This document shows positions 1 to 5,963 of a stretch of 10,065 nucleotides of DNA, one piece after another (position 1 is the first letter of the stretch; every line of letters starts with the position of its first letter). The translations under genes and the position numbers were made by a program. Origin of the DNA: an uncultured Nitrospira sp. GTDB taxonomy: Bacteria > Nitrospirota > Nitrospiria > Nitrospirales > UBA8639. Location of the stretch: positions 60,270 through 70,334 of the forward strand of contig CABVRQ010000016.1 of NCBI GenBank assembly GCA_902500695.1, given 5' to 3'. Below the pieces are notes generated by a model that was given only the letters and a program-made list of their open reading frames with translations, was not told the origin of the DNA and did no database searches.

Positions 1-744
1 TTTCAGTTTGCGGCTCGTCTGATGCAAGCCGCGGGATATGCCGGATGGATTTTGCTGGTCGATGAAGCCGAGCTGATTGGCCGATATTCGGTGAATCAAC
101 GAGCGAAATCTTATGCCGAAGTGGCGCGCCTCATGAATTTAGATGGCGGTCCTACTCTACCGGGATTGGGTGCTGTGCTGGCATTAACCAATGACTTTCG
201 AGAAGAGGTCTTAGAGAAAAAAGGTGACAAGGTCAAACTCTTGGAAAAACTTCGAGCCAAGAATACAGAGGCCGAGCGGATGTTAGCCGACAAGGCGGAG
301 AAAGGCATGGGCTTATTGGAGTCCCAGCGTATTCCCCTCGGCCAACCACCGAACGACATGATTCAAGAAGCCTACCAGACGATTCGATCGCTTCATCTGA
401 AGGGGCATGGGTGGCATATGTGGGAAAATGCGGTCAATGATCCGGCCCAAATAGTCCCAGGAACCAGTATGCGGAAATACGTGAAGAGTTGGGTGACGCA
501 TTGGGATTCACTTCGTTTCTATCCCGGCGAAGAGTGTGAAATTGAAGCCTCGACATGGAAGCCCTCTTGTGTCGACCAGGAAGACCTTCGCGAAGAGAAT
601 GTCCCGGAGGAATGCCATGCCGGCCGTTTTGCTTCGGAATCCGATTCTGCTACTGGGGAAATGCCTGAAGACCAGGAATTCGTTACCCATGCGATTCGAG
701 GTGAGTCTCATTCCTCGACTAATCTTCCTCAGTCTCCGTTGTAA
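1..744 (+). CDS. brxD: BrxD-like (DUF2791) ATP-binding protein, C-terminal part; 5' end outside window
   Basis: The frame is open from base 1, so this is the C-terminal part (about 247 residues) of a larger protein. It begins just before a Walker B-like strand and acidic pair (ILLVDEAE), followed by LIGRYSVNQRAKSYAEVARL, which I recognise as typical of DUF2791 P-loop ATPases such as BrxD of BREX/Pgl phage-defence clusters. Further along, the MRKYVKSWVTHWD and RFYPGEE segments match the conserved C-terminal block of that family. The Walker A region must lie upstream of the window. The last 60 residues are acidic, Ser-rich and low in hydrophobics, as expected for a variable tail. In known systems BrxD sits beside a BrxHI-type helicase; no such partner follows here, so this gene would be the right-hand end of the cluster or a remnant. 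Family membership is fairly secure; participation in a working BREX system is inference. Confidence 0.75.
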   Translation, partial: FQFAARLMQAAGYAGWILLVDEAELIGRYSVNQRAKSYAEVARLMNLDGGPTLPGLGAVLALTNDFREEVLEKKGDKVKLLEKLRAKNTEAERMLADKAEKGMGLLESQRIPLGQPPNDMIQEAYQTIRSLHLKGHGWHMWENAVNDPAQIVPGTSMRKYVKSWVTHWDSLRFYPGEECEIEASTWKPSCVDQEDLREENVPEECHAGRFASESDSATGEMPEDQEFVTHAIRGESHSSTNLPQSPL

Positions 745-745
745 G

Positions 746-766
746 GTTCCGGCCTTTTGGCGGAAC
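746..766 (+). other. Short hairpin just after the brxD-like stop codon
   Basis: A perfect 6-bp inverted repeat (GTTCCG / CGGAAC) surrounds a 9-nt loop. It starts two bases after the TAA of the defence ATPase gene. No T tract follows, so it is not a classical terminator on its own, but it is the first of two hairpins in this 3' region. Confidence 0.35.
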
Positions 767-793
767 TCCTCGCTTTCATGATAATGTAGAATC

Positions 794-822
794 TTCACGA
801 AAGGGACGCTCCCTTTCGTGAA
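794..822. terminator. Perfect 13-bp hairpin, probable 3' end of the brxD-like transcript
   Basis: TTCACGAAAGGGA is followed by a CGC loop and its exact reverse complement. This is the strongest simple hairpin in the left third of the window and lies about 50 nt past the stop codon of the ATPase gene. The downstream bases (TGATCTCTTGCTG) are only mildly T-rich, so intrinsic termination is plausible but not certain. It could instead be an mRNA-stabilising stem or a copy of a small palindromic repeat. Confidence 0.5.
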
Positions 823-960
823 TGATCTCTTGCTGTACTTTCCCAGGCAATGAGCTATAGGTAGTTGTGTATGATCGGATTCGCATTTCGCTTTCTCTCA
901 GCTTTCCTGCCCATGTCGGACTCTCTGCGAACATGTTTATTTTGAGCCCTGCGTCGTTTC

Positions 961-2292
961 GTGGTTGCTAGCTCGCGGGGTCTCCTCACTTCTTCTTCTC
1001 CGTTCAACGTGATTTTCCGCATGTGGTGGCCCTTGGCCACGAGTTGGATGCTCATGGCCCTTGAGTTTCCACTGGTGACGGCCACGGTTTCCCGCCTTGT
1101 TGATCCGGAGATCCATTTAGCTGCTTATGGTGGGGTGGTTTTTCCTCTCTCCCTGATGATCGAAGCGCCGGTCATTATGATTCTGGTTGCGTCAACGGCA
1201 TTATGTAAGGATTGGTTAGCCTACCGGCTTATTCGTAATTTCATTGTGGTCTTGGGAAGTATTCTGACAGTCATTCATATTGTGGTGGCCTTTACCCCTG
1301 TGTACGGGATAATCGTACAAGACGTGTTGGGTGTTCCTGATAGTATTGTGGAACCGGCCAGAATCGGTCTTCAATGCATGACGCCATGGACGCTCTCCAT
1401 TGCGGTGAGAAGGTTTTTTCAGGGAGTGGTGATCCGGGCAGGGCAGACCCGCTTGATTGGACTGGGAACATTGGTTCGATTAGTTGTAAGTAGTGCCGTT
1501 CTACTTGGAGGAATAGCCGTATCCAGTTTCCCCGGGATTGTCGTTGCAACCGTTGCTATGTCCTCTGGGGCGATGGTCGAGGCTGGCTTTATTCTTATTT
1601 TTGTGCGTCCAATCCTCCGAAATCTTAAGGCGAGTCCGGCGCATTCTTCCCCTCTCACGTTGAAGCAATTAGGCCAATTCTATTGGCCACTCGCCTTTAC
1701 TCCACTGATTTCCCTTGCGAATTTACCGATACTGAGTGCAGCCATCAGTCGGATGCCGCACGCTATAGAGTCCTTGGCTGTATGGCCGGTATTGGGGGGG
1801 CTTTCGTTTGTCTTTCGAAGTGGAGGATTGGCGATGCAGGAGGTGGTTGTCTCCCTGTATGACCGGCCACACTTTCAGGTCCCTCTGAAAAGATTTGTGG
1901 CAATGATTTCAATGTGTACGAGCGGAATGCTTTTCATCATTGCCGCGACTCCTCTCTCCACCCTCTGGTTTAAATGGGGCGCAGCTCTGACACCTGAGCT
2001 GACCGTGTTGGCCTCGACGGCGCTCTGGCTTATGGTTATTTTTCCTGCAATGAGTCCATGGGAAAGTTTTTTTCAAGGAAAATTCGTGCATCGTGGAATG
2101 ACTGCTTTTATTACTCAAGCTGTCTGTTTGTATTTGACGGGAAGTTCCATCTTCTTACTGGCCGGAGTTCTTTATGGGCAAGTAACCGGATTATATGTGG
2201 GGTTAGCGGCGATGCTTACCGGCTTCGGAATTCAACTATGGTGGCTATGGAGGAACAGTCGACGGTTTGATGACCACTCACCAAATGCTTAA
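961..2292 (+). CDS. MATE/MOP-superfamily-like polytopic membrane protein
   Basis: The product has up to 443 residues and about twelve hydrophobic segments (roughly residues 26-45, 58-78, 92-112, 135-150, 167-190, 192-215, 240-262, 268-292, 311-330, 340-360, 380-403 and 407-430). Size and helix count fit flippases and exporters of the MATE/MOP superfamily. Paired segments ending in Arg-rich loops, and the AVRRFFQGVVIRAGQTRLIG stretch near residues 150-169, resemble MATE or ankyrin-like (ANK) transporters. I cannot name a substrate; drug, lipid-linked sugar or small-anion export are all possible. The start is uncertain: GTG 961 is the farthest upstream, but GTG 1009 and ATG 1021 are in frame, none has a clear ribosome binding site, and a stop at 943-945 closes the frame upstream. 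ATG 1021 would place the first helix near the N terminus. It is separated by a hairpin from the defence gene, so it is probably an independent unit. Confidence 0.7.
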   Translation: MVASSRGLLTSSSPFNVIFRMWWPLATSWMLMALEFPLVTATVSRLVDPEIHLAAYGGVVFPLSLMIEAPVIMILVASTALCKDWLAYRLIRNFIVVLGSILTVIHIVVAFTPVYGIIVQDVLGVPDSIVEPARIGLQCMTPWTLSIAVRRFFQGVVIRAGQTRLIGLGTLVRLVVSSAVLLGGIAVSSFPGIVVATVAMSSGAMVEAGFILIFVRPILRNLKASPAHSSPLTLKQLGQFYWPLAFTPLISLANLPILSAAISRMPHAIESLAVWPVLGGLSFVFRSGGLAMQEVVVSLYDRPHFQVPLKRFVAMISMCTSGMLFIIAATPLSTLWFKWGAALTPELTVLASTALWLMVIFPAMSPWESFFQGKFVHRGMTAFITQAVCLYLTGSSIFLLAGVLYGQVTGLYVGLAAMLTGFGIQLWWLWRNSRRFDDHSPNA

Positions 2293-2325
2293 AGAGTTAC
2301 TGTAGGGGGTGTCACGGATTGTTCA

Positions 2326-2487
2326 AGGAGCCTGTCGGACTTAGGATGAATCGGCTGCAAAAGTGTCTAATCGGTCCATATTTCGCCGCTTTCTTGGACC
2401 ATACCCACTATGGGTCAGCGAAATCGTCAAAATCTAGCCTTGCTCAGCCGCTTTTTCGCTCTCGATCCCCTAAGTCCGCAGGCTCCT
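2326..2487. repeat. 162-bp foldback element with terminal inverted repeats (MITE-like)
   Basis: The left end (2326-2345, AGGAGCCTGTCGGACTTAGG) and the right end (2469-2487) are inverted copies that differ by a single-base indel. Further inverted pairs nest inside: CGGCTG 2352-2357 with CAGCCG 2445-2450, ATTTCGC 2380-2386 with GCGAAAT 2418-2424, and ACCCA 2403-2407 with TGGGT 2411-2415. The strand can therefore fold into one long interrupted hairpin. No convincing open reading frame or target-site duplication is visible. This is the layout of a non-autonomous miniature inverted-repeat element or a large REP-like palindrome. No second copy lies in the window, so mobility is inferred from structure only. 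Confidence 0.6.
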
Positions 2488-2665
2488 GGATCCAGTCAGG
2501 TTGTTCACAGGTTCATCAGAGAATGGTTGGGGGGAAACAGTGAATGCCAATCCCTGCATATTGAATGTTTCGACCTTCATGCTGGTATCGACAGTATTTC
2601 TGATCATATTTTATAAGCAATTGTTTTTATTGATAAATAGTCACATAAGGCAATTTAAATGGAGA

Positions 2666-2681
2666 GGGAACGTAAATTGCT
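2666..2681 (+). promoter_or_regulatory. Sigma-54 (RpoN) promoter candidate upstream of the receiver gene
   Basis: GGGAACGTAAATTGCT matches the sigma-54 consensus TGGCACGNNNNTTGCW at all but two fixed positions. The essential GG (2667-2668) and GC (2679-2680) are correctly spaced 12 bp apart. Transcription would start near 2692 and give a 73-nt leader before the ATG at 2765. The surrounding 2590-2764 region is AT-rich and otherwise non-coding, as expected of a regulatory region. A match this close can arise by chance, but its position and orientation favour function. Confidence 0.55.
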
Positions 2682-2764
2682 CGTTACTTAGGTGAACGAA
2701 GTGTGGTTTATTCTATGGTAATGGCCATTTTCATTTTAGTTGTAAATAATTTACGGTTAACTCA

Positions 2765-3133
2765 ATGAATAGAATTTTGGTGATTGATGATGATATCCAA
2801 GTGAGGGAGTCCGTTTCTCTTTCTTTGGAAACAGCCGGGTATACGGTTATGGCCGCAGGGACCTGTCAGGAAGGCCTTCAAAATCATGAAAATTTCCAAG
2901 CGTCCCTGATTATTATGGATGTGGTGGCAATGGAAGAGAGAGAAGACGAACCCACTGGGACTATTTCTCAGAAATCTCCTAGTGTTCCAATGATTACTCT
3001 GACTGGAAATATTCCCGCATCTGGTGGAACCATGAGGGGCCCTCACCACATACTTCATCCGATCTGTACCTTACAGAAACCCTTTACAGTTGATGAGCTT
3101 CTCCAAACCGTGCAAAGGGCTTTAGTGCATTAG
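2765..3133 (+). CDS. Stand-alone response regulator receiver domain protein
   Basis: The 122-residue product is a single receiver (CheY-like) domain with no output domain. It begins MNRILVIDDD, giving the acidic metal-binding pair at residues 8-9. Asp52 in SLIIMD is the expected phosphorylation site, Thr80 in MITLTG is the conserved switch threonine, and Lys105 in LQKPF is the invariant lysine. The usual MPxMDG loop after the phospho-Asp is missing: residues 53-73 are charged and polar (VVAMEEREDEPTG), so helix 3 and its partner-binding face are atypical. Such proteins pass phosphate to, or bind, a partner kinase or regulator; none is encoded nearby. A sigma-54-type promoter lies 84 bp upstream. 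No strong ribosome binding site precedes the ATG. The gene converges on the HTH gene with an 86-bp gap. Confidence 0.85.
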   Translation: MNRILVIDDDIQVRESVSLSLETAGYTVMAAGTCQEGLQNHENFQASLIIMDVVAMEEREDEPTGTISQKSPSVPMITLTGNIPASGGTMRGPHHILHPICTLQKPFTVDELLQTVQRALVH

Positions 3134-3219
3134 GTCTGATCTTCTTCCGTTTCTGCACCCCTAACAGACGTTTTCCTCGTGTGCTTCAACTCCACATTTG
3201 GCTAAGAAAACTTGTGTGG

Positions 3220-3687
3220 TTAATCGTTGGGGGGTTCGAAGTGTCCTGGAGGTCTCGACCCCCATGGAACAGTGGTGGGACGAACCTGTTTAAAGAGACT
3301 TTGAAGGTTGACCTGAGCAGCGCGAATTAATTTGGGATCACCGTGGTGAAGCAGGCTTGTGAGTAGGACGAAGAGGTTCTGGTGGTCACGGCTTGTTTGG
3401 ATAATTCGTTGAAACAGGGGATCGGGAGAAGACGTGTTCGGAAGTTCAGGATTATCCTCGTCCGGGTCGTTCCATAATCGCAGAAGAGTCCGGGGATCAT
3501 GATGGAGCCAGGATTCAGGCACATTCAACGACTGGGCAATCAACGGCATTATGGACAACGGTGGGTCCCAGTTTCCCTTTTGGAAATCCTGTAAGTTCGT
3601 CAGGGGCACTCCCGTTTGTTGGCTAAGGTCACCCAGAGAGAGTCCTCTTGTTTGACACCAATGACCCAAATGTTGATGAATGGACAT
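3220..3687 (-). CDS. XRE-like helix-turn-helix DNA-binding protein
   Basis: In the 155-residue product, residues 5-62 look like a Cro/C1-type helix-turn-helix: LSLGDLSQQTGVPLTNLQDF (about residues 16-35) gives the recognition helix pair, and IAQSLNVPESWL (about 50-61) the closing helices. The remaining 90 residues form a Pro/Asp-rich linker (residues 74-90) and a predicted helical region (PLFQRIIQTSRDHQNLFVLL, then HHGDPKLIRAAQVNLQSLF) that could mediate dimerisation or ligand sensing; I do not recognise it. The glycine-poor HTH suggests a diverged member. It is transcribed away from the alkyltransferase gene across a spacer of about 93 bp, so regulation of itself or of that neighbour is plausible but unproven. 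The ATG start lacks a clear ribosome binding site. Confidence 0.7.
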   Translation of the reverse strand: MSIHQHLGHWCQTRGLSLGDLSQQTGVPLTNLQDFQKGNWDPPLSIMPLIAQSLNVPESWLHHDPRTLLRLWNDPDEDNPELPNTSSPDPLFQRIIQTSRDHQNLFVLLTSLLHHGDPKLIRAAQVNLQSLFKQVRPTTVPWGSRPPGHFEPPND

Positions 3688-3758
3688 GATTCGATCATAG
3701 GAAAATGTTGGTTAACCTGTCCATCATCAATTTCTGCCACACCCGAATCTGCTTCACT

Positions 3759-3767
3759 TGCTACAAT
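3759..3767 (+). promoter_or_regulatory. Extended -10 promoter element candidate for the alkyltransferase gene
   Basis: TGCTACAAT matches an extended -10 element (TGnTATAAT) with one mismatch. It sits in the spacer between the divergent HTH and alkyltransferase genes. No good -35 hexamer is present, which extended -10 promoters tolerate. Transcription would start only about 7 nt before the ATG at 3781, implying a nearly leaderless mRNA, which lowers confidence. Confidence 0.3.
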
Positions 3768-3780
3768 CGTGAGAATCACT

Positions 3781-4314
3781 ATGACGAAGCCACCAGTGAC
3801 CAAAAAGTCCTCCAAGAAGTTGGAAATATCCTACTGGATTAGTCCAAGTCCAGTTGGCCGGCTTCTATTGGTGGGAAACCCAGATGGGTTGCAGGCCTTG
3901 CAGTTTCAAGATGGAGCCCACCCCCTCGACATCCTGCCGACCTGGACAAGATCGCGTGAGCCGTTTCATGCTGCCCTGGAGCAACTGAAGGAATACTTTG
4001 ACGGTTCGCGGACACGTTTTCAGATCGCATTGAACCTTCAAGGGACCTCCTTCCAACGGCATGTGTGGAAGGCTCTTCAGCGCATTCCCTATGGCCGCAC
4101 GGTGTCGTATGGTGAAATTGCCAGGCAGGTTGGCAGTCCAAAGGCCTCACGGGCCGTGGGGGCCGCCAATGGCCAAAACCCTGTCTCCATTATCGTGCCA
4201 TGTCATCGTGTCATTGGAGCGAATGGCCATTTGGTGGGCTACGGCGGTGGGCTACCCATCAAAACCGCCCTGTTGGAATTGGAACAACACCAAACGGACA
4301 AGAAGTCTTTGTAG
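3781..4314 (+). CDS. ogt: Methylated-DNA--[protein]-cysteine S-methyltransferase
   Basis: This suicide DNA-repair protein transfers alkyl groups from O6-alkylguanine (and O4-alkylthymine) to its own cysteine. With the ATG at 3781 the product has 177 residues, normal for the Ogt/MGMT family. The active-site motif IIVPCHRVIG gives the acceptor Cys141. Arg124 in KASRAVGAAN is the arginine finger that flips the base, Asn133 in NPVS is the hinge asparagine, and Glu168 in LLELE completes the Cys-His-Glu network. TSFQRHVWKALQRIPYGRTV (residues 89-108) is the conserved start of the catalytic domain. Residues 15-80 form the shorter N-terminal domain. The frame is open upstream to 3616, but that extension overlaps the antisense HTH gene and lacks family features. 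There is no AraC-type domain, so this is Ogt-like rather than Ada-like. A GTGAGA sequence upstream may serve as a weak ribosome binding site. Confidence 0.93.
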   Translation: MTKPPVTKKSSKKLEISYWISPSPVGRLLLVGNPDGLQALQFQDGAHPLDILPTWTRSREPFHAALEQLKEYFDGSRTRFQIALNLQGTSFQRHVWKALQRIPYGRTVSYGEIARQVGSPKASRAVGAANGQNPVSIIVPCHRVIGANGHLVGYGGGLPIKTALLELEQHQTDKKSL

Positions 4315-4454
4315 GTCGGTCACTTGAGGTTGGGAAAAATCTGCTCAAGCCTCTTCGATTAAGATGTCTGATACCATTTTTCGCGCTAAAAGGCAGAAGA
4401 GAAGTGTACCCACATGACAAGACCTGTTATTGGGTGCTCCCTAGATTTTGCAAG

Positions 4455-5012
4455 TTACAGCTCTGTCAGATGATGGGGCAGTCTGCTTGAGACAAACATG
4501 AAATGTATTAACCAAGCTACAAAGAAGAAAAATGGAGCCAGCAAAGCAACATACCAAGCTACGTCAGAAATTATCGGTGTGACTAAGAGGTAAACCCCAA
4601 AAAATGAATAAAAAAGCGAAGTTTGCCAAGCATATAATCGGCTGCGCATGATTACTTTCAAGAGGTAGGGAGATGTATTGTGGAGTATTCTTGCAATTGG
4701 CAAAGTAATTCCTAACGCTTTCACGCCCTTAATCTTTCCCTTCATTTGAATTTTTGTCTGTCTGTTCCCAGTGTGTATCAGCTGAATCACTCCACCTTCC
4801 TCCAAATCAAGATAATGGAAGTCTAGGACAACTCCGCACTCGTGATTTTCACCCACTTCCTGGTTCACCTTGACTATACCGAACTCGTTTGATGGACTCG
4901 ATGTTTTCACAACTCGTGCATCAAGAAGTTTCGTATTAGAAGGAACTATTAACCTCAGAGGGTCCAATGGGACGAGATCGTCGCGGTCGATCGTCCCTTT
5001 TTTGCGTTCCAA
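4455..5012 (-). CDS. Membrane protein of unknown function, 3' reading frame of a frameshifted gene
   Basis: This is the downstream half of one gene split by a -1 frameshift. As an independent frame it would start at TTG 5012 (185 residues), but the true reading probably enters from the upstream frame at the A-run near 4997, contributing about 180 residues beginning GTIDRDDLVPLDPLRL. A soluble, beta-rich region (roughly the first 120 residues, with a KLLDARVVKTSSPSNEFGIV stretch) is followed by two strongly hydrophobic segments (LFYSFFGVYLLVTPII and VALLAPFFFFVAWLIHFMF) and a short cytoplasmic tail. I do not recognise the family. Joined to the upstream half it gives a 273-residue protein with one N-terminal and two C-terminal membrane helices. 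The gene converges on the alkyltransferase gene. Confidence 0.6.
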   Translation of the reverse strand: MERKKGTIDRDDLVPLDPLRLIVPSNTKLLDARVVKTSSPSNEFGIVKVNQEVGENHECGVVLDFHYLDLEEGGVIQLIHTGNRQTKIQMKGKIKGVKALGITLPIARILHNTSPYLLKVIMRSRLYAWQTSLFYSFFGVYLLVTPIISDVAWYVALLAPFFFFVAWLIHFMFVSSRLPHHLTEL

Positions 5013-5275
5013 AAAAAGATCAACGATCTTGTGAGGCGAGTTTGTGGGATGCCCTTGAACCTTACCTCTATCTCGTCAAGTTCGGTTTCCAGCCCTTCAA
5101 TGATTGTATTGCTTTCAACATAATACTTTGGGTCCCTAACTCGTCTACTCATTCGATATAGGATAATGGCGAGCAAAATACTGATTAAGCTTAAGGCCAA
5201 GGTTATAATGGGATTTTGCGCTATTTCGATCAATTTGTTCCACATTTGCAAATTTTCTCGTGGTCTGCGTTCCAT
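4955..5275 (-). CDS. Membrane protein of unknown function, 5' reading frame of a frameshifted gene
   Basis: This upstream half encodes 106 residues from the ATG at 5275; ATG 5245 (MWNKL) is an alternative, and the frame runs open further upstream to 5473. It has one membrane helix at about residues 20-40 (NPIITLALSLISILLAIILY), a basic stop-transfer patch (RMSRRVRD), and then a short helical and soluble stretch reaching LTRSLIFFWNAKKG. After that the frame continues for only 12 residues of atypical sequence (RSTATISSHWTL) to a TGA. A -1 shift at the AAAAAAG run would continue instead as AKKGTIDRDDLVP, which reads naturally as one domain. The gene is therefore either disrupted or expressed through frameshifting; as a stand-alone product it would be a truncated, membrane-anchored peptide. 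Confidence 0.6.
   Translation of the reverse strand: MERRPRENLQMWNKLIEIAQNPIITLALSLISILLAIILYRMSRRVRDPKYYVESNTIIEGLETELDEIEVRFKGIPQTRLTRSLIFFWNAKKGRSTATISSHWTL
4969..5003 (-). other. Slippery heptamer A AAA AAG with adjacent downstream hairpin (candidate -1 frameshift site)
   Basis: On the minus strand, bases 5003-4997 read A AAA AAG in the zero frame of the 5' half (gcA AAA AAG gga), the same heptamer used by E. coli dnaX. A -1 slip moves directly into the downstream frame. Bases 4997-4969 form a hairpin: GGGACGA pairs with TCGTCCC (7 bp), then after a 2-nt bulge TCG pairs with CGA around a 7-nt loop. The stem starts at the last base of the heptamer, whereas known stimulators usually sit 5-9 nt away, and I see no internal Shine-Dalgarno-like stimulator upstream. 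A simple one-base deletion in the A6 run (mutation or sequencing error) explains the same data. Confidence 0.45.
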
Positions 5276-5558
5276 CCCCAGTAACCGTTGAATAAACAAA
5301 AGAGGGTAAACGAGGAAAAAAGTTGGAAAAACCAAAAGACGAACCAATTCATGCCTAGTCTTGGATAGGTATGGAAAGGATATGCACGGAAAACCTGCTG
5401 CATCTGGTTTCCCTTTCTTGGAGAAATCCATAAAAGGAATTCTGGGAAAATTGGAGGTGCACGGATGAGCCATCCCAAGACACTAAACTGGAAGGAAGTT
5501 GGTTTCAAGGCCTGAGTACAAATCTGGTGCTTGCTTCGTCGGGTGAAACACAAGAAAG
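5276..5558. other. Gene-poor spacer upstream of the split membrane-protein gene
   Basis: No recognisable gene or structured element is visible here. The minus strand stays open in the frame of the membrane-protein gene as far as 5473, but that extension (many Pro, Phe and Cys residues, MAHPCTSNFPRIP...) does not look like a genuine N terminus. A promoter for the minus-strand gene should lie in this AT-rich stretch, but I found no convincing -35/-10 pair. Confidence 0.4.
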
Positions 5559-5906
5559 ATCCCTGCCGACAAGCCGCAGGGATGACTCGTCGATAGATGC
5601 ATCATGCCTGATGCTTTCTGGCCCATCCATTATCCGATCTGTCCTTCTGTCTATAAGTTGGCCGGAATCGCTCTGCGCCTCTACCTCGCACTAGGCACCG
5701 TTTGAGGTTTCCCCTACCTCACCCTGCCCTTTTCCCGTTGTCCGACGCCTGCCGCCAGGCCTCAGGGATGGACGCGCAGATCATCCGGCGGGCCTTGTAT
5801 GAGCGCAGCGAGTTGGCCCGCCCTCCTAAGACTCGCGTCCGTCCCATCCAATGCGGCCGGACGGGGGGTCACTGGTTTTTGGTCCTTTTCCCGAAAGAAA
5901 AGGACC
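5559..5906. repeat. GC-rich block of nested palindromes, probable mosaic of dispersed intergenic repeats
   Basis: This stretch is packed with perfect inverted repeats: ATCCCTGC/GCAGGGAT (5559-5566 with 5576-5583), GCATCA/TGATGC (5599-5614), GCCTG/CAGGC (5747-5760), GGACGCG/CGCGTCC (5770-5776 with 5834-5840) enclosing GGCGGGCC/GGCCCGCC (5787-5794 with 5815-5822), and GGTCCTTTTC/GAAAAGGACC (5881-5906). It is markedly more GC-rich than both neighbours, and no frame looks like a real protein. The ERSELARPP-type translation of the plus strand resembles spurious 'hypothetical proteins' that I recall being annotated from repeated intergenic palindromes in many bacterial genomes. I infer several small repeat units inserted next to each other; copy number cannot be seen from this window. 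Confidence 0.55.
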
Positions 5907-5933
5907 TCGACCGCCGGAGCGAAACCCGGCATC

Positions 5934-5963
5934 AAAGAAAAACAGTAGGACCTCACTGCTGTT
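5934..5963 (-). terminator. Candidate intrinsic terminator for the Nudix gene
   Basis: Reading the minus strand, AACAG and CTGTT form a 5-bp stem, extended by two more pairs after a mismatch (AG/CT), around a 7-nt loop, and are followed by TTTCTTTG. It lies about 80 nt past the Nudix stop codon in the correct orientation. The stem is short and AT-rich, so confidence is modest. Confidence 0.35.

Noticed and set aside
2319..2616. Small plus-strand frames across the foldback element
   Set aside because: They are explained by the inverted-repeat element, show no ribosome binding site and have no protein-like features.
3616..3780. N-terminal extension of the alkyltransferase frame
   Set aside because: It overlaps the HTH gene on the opposite strand, has no family similarity and would add 55 residues to a protein that is already of normal length from ATG 3781.
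5276..5473. N-terminal extension of the split membrane-protein gene to 5473
   Set aside because: The composition looks like translated non-coding DNA (many Pro, Cys and Phe residues), and starts at 5275 or 5245 place the membrane helix at a normal distance from the N terminus.
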